A stretch of 64,000 nt of DNA from Streptomyces flavochromogenes (GCF_000717595.1 NZ_JNZO01000011.1:189064-253063), one strand, 5' to 3'; shown: positions 9,786 to 18,860, numbered from the stretch's first letter. The notes: generated by a model from the sequence alone, not told the origin. Translations and numbers: made by a program.

Positions 9786-9864
9786 CGCTCATCGACCCCT
9801 CTCGGTCGAACAGGTGCGCTGCCGGAAGCCCTCCCCCCTCCAGTCTCCGACTACCCTCGCCCCC

Positions 9865-10653
9865 ATGCCACCGGCCAAGAAGCGCACCCGCCGCTACGAC
9901 TCCGCCAAGACCAGGGCCGCCGTGCTCGCCCAGTTCGCCCACGTGCGGCAGGCGGTCGTGGCGCTCACGCCCGAGCAGCTCGACGGGCCGACCCGGCTGG
10001 GGGAGTGGACGGTACGGGACCTGGCCGCGCATCTGACGATGGTGCTCGCATCGACGGCCCGGAAGCTCGGGGAGCCCGAGCCGGCCCGACGGGAACTCGC
10101 TCTGCTCGACTGGCCCCTGGCCACGGCGACGGAGGCGGCGAGCATCGACGAGGACACCCGGGCGATCGACACGGCCGACCTGCCGGCGCTGTTCGCGGAG
10201 ACGGCGGCGCGGTACGAGGCGGCGCTCGCGGGCGTCTCCGACGAGCGGCTGGTCCCGACCCGTTTCGGTGCGATGACCGTCGGCGAGTTCCTCGTCACCC
10301 GGACCGTCGAGCTCGTCGTCCACACGGACGACCTCAACGCCGCGACCGGCGCAGGCGTCCCCTACGACCGGCAGGCCCTCGCCGCCTGCACCCGGTTGCT
10401 CGCCGACGCCCTCGCGGCGAAGGCCCCGGGCGGGGCGGTCGAGGTGCGGATCCCGCCGTACGCGGTGGTGCAGTGCGTGGAGGGCCCCCGGCACACCCGG
10501 GGCACCCCGCCCAACGTGGTCGAGACCGACCCGCTGACCTGGATCCGCCTCGCGACCGGGCGGGCGGAGTGGGTGACGGAGCGGGACGAGGCCCGGGTCG
10601 GCGCCAGCGGCGAGCGGGCCGACCTGAAGGACCTCCTGCCCCTGATGGGCTGA
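9865..10653 (+). CDS. Maleylpyruvate-isomerase-fold (DinB-like) / sterol-carrier family protein
   Basis: A 262-residue protein. Residues about 20-165 match the mycothiol-dependent maleylpyruvate isomerase N-terminal (DinB-like) fold: HVRQAVVALTPEQLDGPTRL, GEWTVRDLAAHL and FLVTRTVELVVHTDDL. In that fold the three His residues bind metal. The C-terminal 80 residues (VEVRIPPYAVVQCVEGPRHT, VVETDPLTWIRLATGRAEW) resemble an SCP-like domain. The start is ATG 9865; no RBS is present, but TACCCT ends seven bases upstream, which fits a leaderless transcript. Its role is unknown; involvement in thiol metabolism is inference only. Confidence 0.75.
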   Translation: MPPAKKRTRRYDSAKTRAAVLAQFAHVRQAVVALTPEQLDGPTRLGEWTVRDLAAHLTMVLASTARKLGEPEPARRELALLDWPLATATEAASIDEDTRAIDTADLPALFAETAARYEAALAGVSDERLVPTRFGAMTVGEFLVTRTVELVVHTDDLNAATGAGVPYDRQALAACTRLLADALAAKAPGGAVEVRIPPYAVVQCVEGPRHTRGTPPNVVETDPLTWIRLATGRAEWVTERDEARVGASGERADLKDLLPLMG

Positions 10654-10726
10654 GATTCCCGTACGGGCCCGGCCCCGGCGGAAACCGGCCGCGGAACCGA
10701 CTTCCGCCCCGGACCGTCCCACCGCC

Positions 10727-11620
10727 ATGCAGACGCAGACGCAGCGCACCCTCGCATCCGCCGCATCCGCCGCCGCCCTGGCCCTCCTCCTCGCCGCCTG
10801 CGGCACGGAGGGAGGCAGCACGGGAGCGGGCTCCGGCTCCGACACCGTCTCCCCCGACCTGCCCGTCGCCGGCACCCACTGGACGATCGGTGCCGTCACG
10901 GTCGACGGCCGCAGGTCCGCCGCCCCGGACGGCGCCCGCGTCGAGTTCGGCGCGGACGGCCGCGCCCGAGGCAACAGCGGCTGCAACACCTTCGGAGCGA
11001 CCGTCGCCGTGAAGGGGGACACCCTGACCGTCTCCCCGCAGGAGATCACCGAGATGGGCTGCCCCGAGGACCGGCAGCGCTTCGAGACGGAGCTGGTCAA
11101 GGCCTTCACCGGCCCGCTCAAGGGGAAGCAGGAGGGCGAGGCCCTCACCCTGACGTCCCCGGACGGCCGCAACGGACTGGAGCTGACCGCGGAGGCGGAC
11201 CTCCCGCTGCGCGGCACCACGTGGAAGATCGACGGGCTGATCTCGGGGGACACTGCGTCCTCGCTGCCCGCCGGCAGCGGCGACAAGGCCCGCCTCGTCC
11301 TCGGCGCGGACGGCCGGGTCAGCGGAAACCTGGGCTGCAACAACTTCGCCGCGACCGCCCGCGTCGAGGGGAAGACGCTCACTGTCGAGGGTCCGGCGGC
11401 GACCACCCGGATGATGTGCACCGGCCCGCAGATGCAGCTGGAGACCAAGCTGTACGAGCTCCTCGACGGCCGGCTCACCTATCGCCTGGACCACCGGACG
11501 CTGACCCTCACCAATGCCGAGGGCGAGGGCCTGGGGGCGACGGCGGACACCGCGACGACTGGCGGAACCTCCGAAGGAGCAGGCGGAACGGGCGGCCAAG
11601 AGCCCTCGGCGTCCCGGTGA
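10727..11620 (+). CDS. Lipoprotein with two META domains (HslJ-like)
   Basis: A 297-residue secreted lipoprotein. The signal peptide ends at a lipobox, LLAAC (Cys at about residue 25). Two META/HslJ domains follow: the first at about 47-145 (GTHWTIGAVTVDGR, GNSGCNTFGA) and the second at about 160-270 (GTTWKIDGLI, GNLGCNNFAAT). Each has the family's SGxxGCNxF-type loop and a later MGC or MMC. The C-terminal tail is Gly/Ser/Thr-rich. It lies 73 bases after the DinB-like gene. The function is unknown; HslJ homologues are linked to envelope stress or novobiocin resistance in E. coli. Confidence 0.85.
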   Translation: MQTQTQRTLASAASAAALALLLAACGTEGGSTGAGSGSDTVSPDLPVAGTHWTIGAVTVDGRRSAAPDGARVEFGADGRARGNSGCNTFGATVAVKGDTLTVSPQEITEMGCPEDRQRFETELVKAFTGPLKGKQEGEALTLTSPDGRNGLELTAEADLPLRGTTWKIDGLISGDTASSLPAGSGDKARLVLGADGRVSGNLGCNNFAATARVEGKTLTVEGPAATTRMMCTGPQMQLETKLYELLDGRLTYRLDHRTLTLTNAEGEGLGATADTATTGGTSEGAGGTGGQEPSASR

Positions 11621-11801
11621 ACGAGCCCGTCCGGGGTGCCCTCCGTCACATCGCGACGGGGCTTGCGTCCTGGTACGAGCGTCCGCTCGGAGGGGTTCGG
11701 GGGCGAGAATCCCTTACCGTGCCTGCCTCGTAGCCCCCTCCAAGCCGGAGATGATCATTTCGTGCGATCGTACGAGCAGGGCGGACCCCGCATTTCCTCA
11801 A

Positions 11802-11831
11802 TTCGGACCAGTGGTCGAGCCCGTCTACACT
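11802..11831 (+). promoter_or_regulatory. Probable leaderless purF promoter
   Basis: TACACT at 11826-11831 is a good -10, with a weak -35 (TTCGGA, 11802-11807) at 18 bp. Only seven bases separate the -10 from GTG 11839 and there is no Shine-Dalgarno sequence, the usual layout of leaderless actinobacterial genes. Confidence 0.5.
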
Positions 11832-11838
11832 CGGAAAC

Positions 11839-13365
11839 GTGCCACGTGGTGACGGTCGACTCAATCACGACCTGCTTCCCGGTGAGAAAGGCCCCCAGGA
11901 CGCTTGTGGCGTCTTCGGTGTCTGGGCTCCGGGTGAAGAGGTCGCAAAGCTCACGTACTTCGGGCTCTACGCCCTCCAGCATCGGGGCCAGGAATCCGCG
12001 GGAATCGCGGTCAGCAACGGCTCCCAGATCCTCGTCTTCAAGGACATGGGCCTCGTGTCCCAGGTCTTCGACGAGACCTCTCTCGGTTCCCTCCAAGGTC
12101 ATATCGCGGTCGGTCACGCCCGCTACTCGACCACCGGGGCCTCCGTGTGGGAGAACGCGCAGCCGACGTTCAGGGCAACCGCCCACGGCTCGATCGCGCT
12201 CGGCCACAACGGCAACCTGGTGAACACGGCGCAGCTCGCCGAAATGGTCGCCGACCTGCCCAAGAAGGAAGGCCGCAGCACCCGCGTCGCGGCCACCAAC
12301 GACACCGACCTGCTCACGGCGCTCCTCGCCGCCCAGGTCGACGACGAGGGCAAGCCGCTCACCATCGAGGAAGGTGCCGCCAAGGTCCTTCCCGATGTCC
12401 GGGGCGCCTTCTCCCTCGTCTTCATGGACGAGCACACGCTCTACGCGGCCCGTGACCCGCAGGGCATCCGCCCGCTGGTCCTCGGCCGCCTGGAGCGCGG
12501 CTGGGTGGTCGCGTCCGAGTCCGCCGCCCTCGACATCTGTGGCGCCAGCTACGTTCGCGAGGTCGAGCCGGGCGAGATGATCGCGATCGACGAGAACGGC
12601 ATCCGTACCTCGCGATTCGCGGAAGCGAAGCCCAAGGGCTGTGTCTTCGAGTACGTGTACCTGGCTCGCCCGGACACCGACATCGCCGGCCGGAACGTGT
12701 ACCTCTCCCGCGTGGAGATGGGCCGCCGCCTGGCGAAGGAGGCGCCCGTCGAGGCCGACCTGGTGATAGCGACGCCGGAGTCCGGCACCCCGGCCGCGAT
12801 CGGCTACGCCGAGGCCTCGGGCATCCCGTTCGGCGCGGGCCTGGTGAAGAACGCCTACGTCGGGCGCACCTTCATCCAGCCCTCGCAGACCATCCGCCAG
12901 CTCGGCATCCGGCTGAAGCTGAACCCGCTCAAGGACGTCATCAAGGGCAAGCGCCTGGTGGTCGTCGACGACTCGATCGTCCGCGGCAACACCCAGCGCG
13001 CCCTCGTCAAGATGCTCCGCGAGGCCGGCGCGGCCGAGATCCACATCCGGATCTCCTCGCCGCCGGTGAAGTGGCCCTGCTTCTTCGGCATCGACTTCGC
13101 CACCCGCGCGGAGCTGATCGCCAACGGCATGTCGATCGAGGAGATCGGCAAGTCGCTGGGCGCGGACTCGCTCTCGTACATCTCGATCGACGGGATGATC
13201 GAGGCGACCACGATCCAGAAGCCGAACCTCTGCCGTGCCTGCTTCGACGGCGAGTACCCGATGGAGCTGCCGGACCCCGAGCTGCTCGGCAAGCAGCTCC
13301 TGGAGACCGAACTGGCCGCGGGTCCCGCCGCCACGGCGGCCTCCGACGCGCTCCGCCGTCCGTGA
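11839..13365 (+). CDS. purF: Amidophosphoribosyltransferase (glutamine PRPP amidotransferase)
   Basis: A 508-residue enzyme that commits PRPP to purine synthesis. The Ntn-hydrolase glutaminase domain begins at Cys23 (QDACGVFGVW) after a short propeptide that must be removed. The PRPP-binding loop is VVVDDSIVRGNTQRALV. Cysteines that would hold the regulatory 4Fe-4S cluster, as in the Bacillus enzyme, are present: KGCVFEYV, KWPCFFGID and NLCRACFDG. The start is GTG 11839. purM follows after 57 bases on the same strand, without an obvious terminator between, so they are probably one operon. Confidence 0.97.
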   Translation: MPRGDGRLNHDLLPGEKGPQDACGVFGVWAPGEEVAKLTYFGLYALQHRGQESAGIAVSNGSQILVFKDMGLVSQVFDETSLGSLQGHIAVGHARYSTTGASVWENAQPTFRATAHGSIALGHNGNLVNTAQLAEMVADLPKKEGRSTRVAATNDTDLLTALLAAQVDDEGKPLTIEEGAAKVLPDVRGAFSLVFMDEHTLYAARDPQGIRPLVLGRLERGWVVASESAALDICGASYVREVEPGEMIAIDENGIRTSRFAEAKPKGCVFEYVYLARPDTDIAGRNVYLSRVEMGRRLAKEAPVEADLVIATPESGTPAAIGYAEASGIPFGAGLVKNAYVGRTFIQPSQTIRQLGIRLKLNPLKDVIKGKRLVVVDDSIVRGNTQRALVKMLREAGAAEIHIRISSPPVKWPCFFGIDFATRAELIANGMSIEEIGKSLGADSLSYISIDGMIEATTIQKPNLCRACFDGEYPMELPDPELLGKQLLETELAAGPAATAASDALRRP

Positions 13366-13422
13366 GCACGGTCGCCCGTAAGACCCCGCTGCAACCGCAG
13401 TACGACACGAAAGTTCCCAGCC

Positions 13423-14490
13423 ATGCCTGAGACCACCGGTGCCAGCTACGCGTCCGCGGGCGTCGACATCGAAGCGGGTGACCGCGCTGTCGAGCTCATG
13501 AAGGAGTGGGTGAAGAAGACGCAGCGCCCCGAGGTCCTCGGTGGCCTCGGCGGCTTCGCCGGCCTCTTCGACGCCTCCGCCCTCAAGCGCTACGAGCGTC
13601 CGCTGCTCGCCTCCGCCACCGACGGCGTCGGGACGAAGGTCGACATCGCCCGCCAGATGGGCGTGTACGACACGATCGGCCACGACCTGGTCGCGATGGT
13701 CATGGACGACATCGTCGTCTGCGGCGCCGAGCCGCTCTTCATGACCGACTACATCTGTGTCGGCAAGGTCCACCCGGAGCGGGTCGCCGCCATCGTCAAG
13801 GGCATCGCCGAGGGCTGTGTCCTGGCCGGCTGCGCGCTGGTCGGCGGCGAGACGGCGGAGCACCCGGGCCTCCTCGGCCCGGACGACTTCGACGTCGCCG
13901 GCGCGGGCACGGGTGTCGTGGAGCACGACCGGCTGCTCGGCCCCGATCGCATCCGTACGGGGGACGCGGTCATCGCCATGGCCTCCTCGGGTCTTCACTC
14001 CAACGGGTACTCGCTCGTCCGGCACGTGGTCTTCGACCGCGCGGGCATGACCCTCGACCAGCGGGTCGACGAGCTGGGCCGCACGCTGGGCGAGGAGCTC
14101 CTGGAGCCCACGAAGATCTACTCGCTCGACTGCCTGGCCCTCACCCGGACCACGGACGTCCACGCGTTCAGCCACATCACGGGCGGCGGTCTGGCGGCGA
14201 ATCTGGCCCGGGTGATCCCGGACGGCCTGCACGCCACGGTCGACCGTTCGACCTGGGCGCCGGGCGCGATCTTCGACCTGGTCGGCAAGGCCGGTCAGGT
14301 GGAGCGCCTGGAGCTGGAGAAGACCCTGAACATGGGTGTCGGCATGATGGCGGTCGTGCCGGCCGAGTCCGTGGACGCGGCCCTGACGACGCTGGCGGAC
14401 CGGGGCGTCGAGTCCTGGGTCGCGGGCGAGATCACCGAGCGCGGCGCGCACACCACGGGCGCGGAGCTGGTCGGGGACTACGCGAAGTAG
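13423..14490 (+). CDS. purM: Phosphoribosylformylglycinamidine cyclo-ligase (AIR synthetase)
   Basis: A 355-residue enzyme that closes the imidazole ring of FGAM with ATP to give AIR. Signatures are SYASAGVDIEAGDRAVELMK, ATDGVGTKVDIA, GHDLVAMVMDDIVVCGAEPL, and LVGGETAEHPG, and ASSGLHSNGYSLVR. Homology to the PurL halves is expected. The length and domain order are normal. It is downstream of purF in the same transcription unit and followed by a hairpin terminator. Confidence 0.97.
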   Translation: MPETTGASYASAGVDIEAGDRAVELMKEWVKKTQRPEVLGGLGGFAGLFDASALKRYERPLLASATDGVGTKVDIARQMGVYDTIGHDLVAMVMDDIVVCGAEPLFMTDYICVGKVHPERVAAIVKGIAEGCVLAGCALVGGETAEHPGLLGPDDFDVAGAGTGVVEHDRLLGPDRIRTGDAVIAMASSGLHSNGYSLVRHVVFDRAGMTLDQRVDELGRTLGEELLEPTKIYSLDCLALTRTTDVHAFSHITGGGLAANLARVIPDGLHATVDRSTWAPGAIFDLVGKAGQVERLELEKTLNMGVGMMAVVPAESVDAALTTLADRGVESWVAGEITERGAHTTGAELVGDYAK

Positions 14491-14509
14491 TTCTCACGGG
14501 TACGAGGTG

Positions 14510-14536
14510 ACGGGGCGCTCCTGAGGGGCGCCCCGT
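14510..14536 (+). terminator. Terminator of purFM
   Basis: ACGGGGCGC and GCGCCCCGT form a 9-bp perfect stem with a 9-base loop starting 20 bases after the purM stop. Confidence 0.65.
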
Positions 14537-14624
14537 TCGCGTCGCAACCAGCGCGTCGGGCGGGTCGTGCCGAACGACTTCGGTCGTGTCGTACGAGCCC
14601 CGGCGCCGCCCGGACGCGGACAGC

Positions 14625-14663
14625 ACAGAAACCCGGCCGGGTGATCCCGGACCGGGTTTCTGT
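14625..14663 (-). terminator. Terminator of the DUF3073 gene
   Basis: ACAGAAACCCGG and CCGGGTTTCTGT form a 12-bp stem around a GC-rich loop that can pair further. It lies 17 bases downstream of the minus-strand DUF3073 stop and convergent with purM. Confidence 0.65.
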
Positions 14664-14679
14664 GATGCGATTCAGAAGG

Positions 14680-14934
14680 TCAAGCGCGACGCGGGGACGC
14701 GCTCGGACCGGACTCGTCGTCCTCGTCCTCGTCGTCCTCGTTATAGAGATCCGCGTACTGGGCGTACGGGTCGTCTTCCTCGTCGTCGTCCTCGAACGGC
14801 TCGCCATTCGGCGGCTGGTTCGAAGTCGAAGCGCCCAGCTCATTGGCCAGACGCGTCAAGTCTGTCCCGCCGCTGCTGTACTTCAGCTGGCGGGCGACCT
14901 TGGTCTGCTTGGCCTTTGCCCGGCCGCGCCCCAT
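14680..14934 (-). CDS. DUF3073 family protein
   Basis: An 84-residue small cytoplasmic protein conserved in actinobacteria. The basic N-terminus (MGRGRAKAKQTKVARQLKYS) is followed by TDLTRLANELG and a very acidic tail with runs of Asp/Glu (EDDDEEDDPYAQYADLY). The basic head and acidic tail suggest an RNA- or DNA-associated factor, but the function is unknown. The start is ATG 14934, with GAGGGGG upstream. The longer frame that starts at 15081 lacks conservation cues. Confidence 0.88.
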   Translation of the reverse strand: MGRGRAKAKQTKVARQLKYSSGGTDLTRLANELGASTSNQPPNGEPFEDDDEEDDPYAQYADLYNEDDEDEDDESGPSASPRRA

Positions 14935-15256
14935 GGCTCGACCCCCTCGGTGACGGGGCTCGGTGGCCCCAGAGTCTTGACACGCGTTCATGATTCGGAA
15001 CGGACTCTCGACAGAGAGACCGGTCCGTAGGGCTTCAACGGTACCTGTTTCCGCGGGTCTACGGTACGCCGCGCGCATCACATACCCCGGTACAGAACCA
15101 TCGAGGTGCCCTTTCCTCGCTGGTCAATCGCGATTTTAACCTCTTCTTGAGGGCCGACCCGCCGAGGGGCGTGAGCGAAGTCTCCCCGTGGTCGCTCCGT
15201 GGCCCTCCCACGGACTCCTCAGGGTCACCCCGGCGACGGGTCGGTCCCGGTGCGGC

Positions 15257-16348
15257 TCAGGCGCGTCGCGCGTCCGCCATGCGCTGCTCGGCGATCCGGT
15301 CGGACGCCGCGGCCGGCGGAATCCCATCGGCCTTCGCACGTGCGAAGATTTCGAGCGTGGTGTCGAAGATCTTCGTCGCCTTCGCCTTGCAGCGGTCGAA
15401 GTCGAAACCGTGCAGCTCGTCGGCGACCTGGATCACGCCACCGGCGTTGACCACGTAGTCGGGCGCGTAGAGGATCCCGCGCTCCACGAGGTCCTTCTCG
15501 ATGCCCGGGTGGGCGAGCTGGTTGTTGGCCGCGCCGCAGACGATGCTCGCGGTGATGAACGGGACGGTCTCCTCGTTCAGGGCGCCGCCGAGCGCGCAGG
15601 GCGCGTAGATGTCGAGACCCTCGACGCGGATCAGCGCCTCGGTGTCGGCGACGACGGTGACCTGCGGGTGCTTGTCGGTGATCCGGCGCACCGACTCCTC
15701 GCGCACATCGGTGATCACGACCTCGGCGCCGTCCTCCAGGAGGTGCTCGACGAGGTAGTGGCCGACCTTGCCGACGCCCGCGACGCCGACCTTGCGGCCG
15801 CGCAGGGTCGGGTCGCCCCAGAGGGTCTGCGCGGAGGCGCGCATGCCCTGGAAGACACCGAAGGCGGTGAGGACGGAGGAGTCGCCGGCGCCGCCGTTCT
15901 CGGGGGAGCGTCCGGTCGTCCACTTGTTCTCGCGGGCGACGACGTCCATGTCGGCGACGTAGGTGCCGACGTCGCAGGCCGTGACGTACCGGCCGCCGAG
16001 GGAGGCGACGAAGCGCCCGTAGGCGAGGAGGAGCTCCTCCGTCTTGATCTTCTCCGGGTCGCCGATGATGACGGCCTTGCCGCCACCGTGGTCGAGACCG
16101 GCCATGGCGTTCTTGTACGACATGCCGCGGGCCAGGTTGAGGGCGTCGGCGATCGCCGCGGCCTCGGTGGCGTACGGGTAGAAGCGGGTGCCGCCGAGGG
16201 CGGGGCCCAGGGCGGTGGAGTGGAGGGCGATGACGGCCTTGAGGCCGGTGGCGCGGTCCTGGCAGAGCACGACTTGCTCGTGGCCACCCTGCTCCGAGTG
16301 GAACAAGGTGTGCAGTACATCAGCAGGAACGCCGGTCACATCGGTCAC
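15257..16348 (-). CDS. vdh: Valine (branched-chain amino acid) dehydrogenase
   Basis: A 363-residue NAD-dependent dehydrogenase that deaminates valine, leucine and isoleucine. It feeds branched acyl-CoA precursors to fatty-acid and polyketide synthesis in streptomycetes. The catalytic-lysine region is [19 protein letters not shown], followed by [16 protein letters not shown] and a Rossmann fold at [18 protein letters not shown]. The start is GTG 16348: GGGAG lies seven bases upstream and the N-terminus, [17 protein letters not shown], matches what I recall of the S. coelicolor enzyme. A TTG at 16363 in the same frame lacks an RBS. It is divergent from the gene at 16504. Confidence 0.95.
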   Translation of the reverse strand: MTDVTGVPADVLHTLFHSEQGGHEQVVLCQDRATGLKAVIALHSTALGPALGGTRFYPYATEAAAIADALNLARGMSYKNAMAGLDHGGGKAVIIGDPEKIKTEELLLAYGRFVASLGGRYVTACDVGTYVADMDVVARENKWTTGRSPENGGAGDSSVLTAFGVFQGMRASAQTLWGDPTLRGRKVGVAGVGKVGHYLVEHLLEDGAEVVITDVREESVRRITDKHPQVTVVADTEALIRVEGLDIYAPCALGGALNEETVPFITASIVCGAANNQLAHPGIEKDLVERGILYAPDYVVNAGGVIQVADELHGFDFDRCKAKATKIFDTTLEIFARAKADGIPPAAASDRIAEQRMADARRA

Positions 16349-16503
16349 GGTGGTGACTCCCAAGTACGAAGCGGCGGTTGCGGACCTCCCTAGGGGTGGG
16401 GGAGGACCAGTTCGGCAAGAGAGTAAGTCCTACCTGGGCGTAGATCGGCAGCAGTGCTCAGGATCACCCCCTCCCGGAGTACCTCCGTGGAAGGATTCGC
16501 GAC

Positions 16504-17436
16504 ATGTCGGTCGCTTCCTCGGTCCTCATCCCCTACGCGTCCTATCTGCGGGTGTACGAGCCGCTGGCCGCTTTCCCCGAGCCGGAGCGGACCCACTGGG
16601 CCCGGTACTCCCGCCTGCCGCGCACCCCGGGGGCGCAGGAGGAGCTGCGGCGCTCGCTGGCCGACCTGCTGCCCACACCGCCGGTCCCGGTGCCGGTCCA
16701 CGAGAGCGGGGAGGCCTTCGTCGCCCATCTGGACGGGGTGGTGGTGATCTGTCCGTGGCGGACCCGGCTGCGGGGGTGGCTGGCGCTCCAGGAGCTGTCC
16801 GGCCAGTTCCCGGAGCCGGTGCTCGACGCGATGCTGCCGCCGGTCGTGCGCGTCCAGGTGGAGAGCGACTACGAGCGCTGGCTGAGCAGGAACCCGGACG
16901 CGCGTCCGTGGATCCGTACGGCGGTCTGGCAGGTGCCGCTGCGCTGGTTCGCGCTCTTCGGGGACGAGGACCGGGAGTACGAGCCGGGGGAGCGGCCGTC
17001 CGCCGCGGGCGCGGACGGCCCGTCGGGTGCGGCCGGTGCGGGCGCGGGCGGCCCGGGTGCGGCCGGTGCGGGCGCGGACGGTGCGGGGAAGGCTCCGGTG
17101 CTGCGCTACCGGACGACGATGGCGCAGGCGCGCCGCCGTCTCGCGCGGGCGCTGCGGGCGATGCGGGAGTCGATCGACGACGGTCCGATGACCGAGGGCC
17201 TGATCGAGGTGGGGCGCTGGCTGGAGGAGTTCCATCCGCGGGCGCTCGTGGAGCTGGACTTCGGCGGTCTGGTGCACGCGCTCCCGGAGGAGTGGCTGGC
17301 GGCGGACCGGTCGGCGGCGCAGCTGGCGGAGGGGATCGCGGCGCTGCGGGCCGGCGACGGTGAGCGGGCGAGCGACGCGTACGGGCGGCTCGCGGAGCGC
17401 TGGCGGGCGGTCAGGGATCTTCGCTTCGCGAATTGA
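16504..17436 (+). CDS. Conserved streptomycete protein of unknown function
   Basis: A 310-residue protein with no domain I recognise. It has no signal peptide or membrane segment. It is rich in Trp, Arg and Leu (ICPWRTRLRGWLALQELSG, WEVGRWLEEFHPRALVE-type helices) and is probably mostly helical and cytoplasmic. Residues about 160-190 are a low-complexity Gly/Ala/Asp insert (GAAGAGAGGPGAAGAGADGA) that looks recently expanded. GGAAGGA precedes ATG 16504. It lies between vdh (divergent) and bldC, a position I recall for SCO4090. Confidence 0.75.
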   Translation: MSVASSVLIPYASYLRVYEPLAAFPEPERTHWARYSRLPRTPGAQEELRRSLADLLPTPPVPVPVHESGEAFVAHLDGVVVICPWRTRLRGWLALQELSGQFPEPVLDAMLPPVVRVQVESDYERWLSRNPDARPWIRTAVWQVPLRWFALFGDEDREYEPGERPSAAGADGPSGAAGAGAGGPGAAGAGADGAGKAPVLRYRTTMAQARRRLARALRAMRESIDDGPMTEGLIEVGRWLEEFHPRALVELDFGGLVHALPEEWLAADRSAAQLAEGIAALRAGDGERASDAYGRLAERWRAVRDLRFAN

Positions 17437-18018
17437 CATCAGTCGGGCATCTTCGTCAGGTCGGTATCGACAAGACATGTCCGACGGGTGTAAATGATCT
17501 TCAGGGTTGTCCGGATACCGCCTGCCCGGTTTTGAATGCCGGGTGGTGTCGGGCCTTTCGGCACCCGCTGGGCGGGGACGTTGGTCCCGATCCGGGCCTT
17601 TGGCTCAAGCGTGACGGACAGCACGTAACGCACCCTTGCGTCGATCACCCACCCTCGTGCCAAAATAGGACAAGGAGTCCGGGGAGGGTTCCTTCCGTCC
17701 ATCTATGGGCGGAACGCTCAGCATTGCACTCTATGGGGGGTCTGAGGACTCCTGATCGCTCTGTGACTGATCGTCACAGTGGCGTGACTGTCCGTTATGG
17801 CATGGTCCATCGACTTCCGCCGCTGATGAACACCTGCGAGGGCAATTCCATCGGTTTGGCCGACGTGGCTGGACGGATGGTGTAGTTGTAGTGCCGAGGA
17901 CAAGCCGTTCGTCCTATAACCGACTCGGCCCGCTTCTGCCATTTCGGGCAACGCGGGTCAAGGTGCAGAATTTAGAGGAAAGAACCGAGATGGTTCGGTT
18001 CTCCCGAGGAGGCCGCTC
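17437..18018 (+). promoter_or_regulatory. Long bldC upstream region
   Basis: These 582 bases have no convincing gene: the longest frame (17433-17885) has unbiased third positions. The region is less GC-rich than its surroundings. The motif CTCTATGGGGG occurs near 17733 and a similar TCTATGGGCGG near 17701. TATAAC at 17915-17920 is a plausible -10 for bldC, leaving an untranslated leader of about 90 bases. An inverted repeat (17981-18002) sits just before the RBS. Long regulatory regions are usual for developmental genes. Confidence 0.5.
17981..18002 (+). promoter_or_regulatory. Inverted repeat in the bldC 5' leader
   Basis: AGAACCGA and TCGGTTCT are perfect 8-bp arms around GATGGT, ending three bases before the GAGGAGG Shine-Dalgarno and 16 bases before the bldC ATG. 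As RNA it would form a hairpin next to the RBS; as DNA it could be an operator. Confidence 0.55.
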
Positions 18019-18225
18019 ATGACCGCTCGCACCCCTGATGCCGAGCCGCTGCTGACCCCTGCCGAGGTTGCCACGATGTTCCGCGTGGACCCGAAGACGG
18101 TGACCCGTTGGGCGAAGGCCGGGAAGCTCACGTCCATCCGCACCCTGGGTGGGCATCGCCGGTACCGCGAGGCCGAGGTCCGCGCTCTGCTGGCGGGTAT
18201 TCCGCAGCAGCGCAGCGAGGCCTGA
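18019..18225 (+). CDS. bldC: Developmental regulator BldC
   Basis: A 68-residue protein consisting of a single MerR-like winged helix-turn-helix (LLTPAEVATMFRVDPKTVTR, then WAKAGKLTSIRTLGGHRRYR). It has no effector domain. BldC controls the timing of sporulation and antibiotic production in Streptomyces and binds DNA as head-to-tail oligomers on direct repeats. The sequence matches my recollection of SCO4091 nearly throughout. GAGGAGG precedes ATG 18019. It is transcribed alone, with a long leader upstream and a hairpin terminator downstream. Confidence 0.97.
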   Translation: MTARTPDAEPLLTPAEVATMFRVDPKTVTRWAKAGKLTSIRTLGGHRRYREAEVRALLAGIPQQRSEA

Positions 18226-18566
18226 GGTCGCGCAAACACCCCGTAGTACCCAGCAGTACCCCGTAACACCGGGCCTGTCCGGATCCCCCAATCCGGTCGC
18301 CCACACCTAGCTCTGCCGACGGATTCCTGCCCCAACAGGCCTTCGTCAACGATCGCGCTGGACTCCGCCGGGTCTAGCGCGATCTTCTTTTGTGTCCGGC
18401 GCCACTCTTCGGAGGGTGGTGCAATTGCACATATTAAATCGGGCTGGTGTAGGGAGGGTGTAAGTGAAGCGGTTTCTGAAACTGCCTCAGTGACTCCCGT
18501 CACACTGGCGAACTCTTGCCAAGGAACAGCCTCCCACTTCGCGGAACGGCCTCAACCCGCCGTTGG
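18226..18566. other. Intergenic region after bldC, with terminator and a cryptic promoter-like stretch
   Basis: It contains the bldC terminator (18351-18392). Downstream is an AT-richer patch with TTGCACATATTAAATC and then TAGGGAGGG near 18446, followed by a possible nine-codon frame (GTG at about 18463, ending CCTCAGTGA). No coding signature extends further. I assign no gene. Confidence 0.35.
18351..18392 (+). terminator. Terminator of bldC
   Basis: GATCGCGCT and AGCGCGATC form a 9-bp perfect stem, with further pairing inside (GACTCCGC/CGGGTC). It is followed by TTCTTTT, a clear intrinsic terminator. Confidence 0.8.
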
Positions 18567-18860
18567 TCATGGGTCGGTGGGACTTTCGTCCCCGCTGCCG
18601 TCCGCCGGCCGCTCGGGCTCTTCCCCCGGCCTCTCGGCCCCGTCCGGCCCTTCCGGTCCTTCCGGTCCTTCGTCGGGCTGCTCGGGCTCCGGTTCCGGTC
18701 CTTCGTCCGGCCCCTCGGGCTCCGGAAGGTCCATGGAGAGCCGCAGGAGGCGATGGCAGACCACGCAGTGGCGGGTGAGGTGTCCGTACCGGGACGCGGC
18801 CGCCAGATGGGCGCGCAGCAGTGCTCTCGTCTCGTGCCGTGCTGCGGACGCCGCGGCCAT
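18567..18860 (-). CDS. DUF6274-like small protein with an HxxxC/CxxC-type motif
   Basis: A 97-residue protein. The first half (ARHETRALLRAHLAAASRYG, then HLTRHCVVCHRLLRLSMD) resembles a short streptomycete family with an H-x3-H-C-x2-C-H cluster that could bind zinc. The second half is a disordered Pro/Glu/Gly tail (EPEGPDEGPEPEPEQPDEG). The start is ATG 18860, chosen because GGAGGT lies seven bases upstream. The frame is open to 18965 but that part has no RBS. Its function is unknown. Confidence 0.65.
   Translation of the reverse strand: MAAASAARHETRALLRAHLAAASRYGHLTRHCVVCHRLLRLSMDLPEPEGPDEGPEPEPEQPDEGPEGPEGPDGAERPGEEPERPADGSGDESPTDP

Noticed and set aside
11755..14451. An 898-codon minus-strand frame antisense to purF and purM
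   Set aside because: Same reason: composition is Arg/Val/Gly-rich shadow sequence and the opposite strand genes are certain.
17433..17885. A 150-codon plus-strand frame upstream of bldC
   Set aside because: Third positions show no GC bias, the composition is Cys/His/Pro-rich noise, and no RBS is present.
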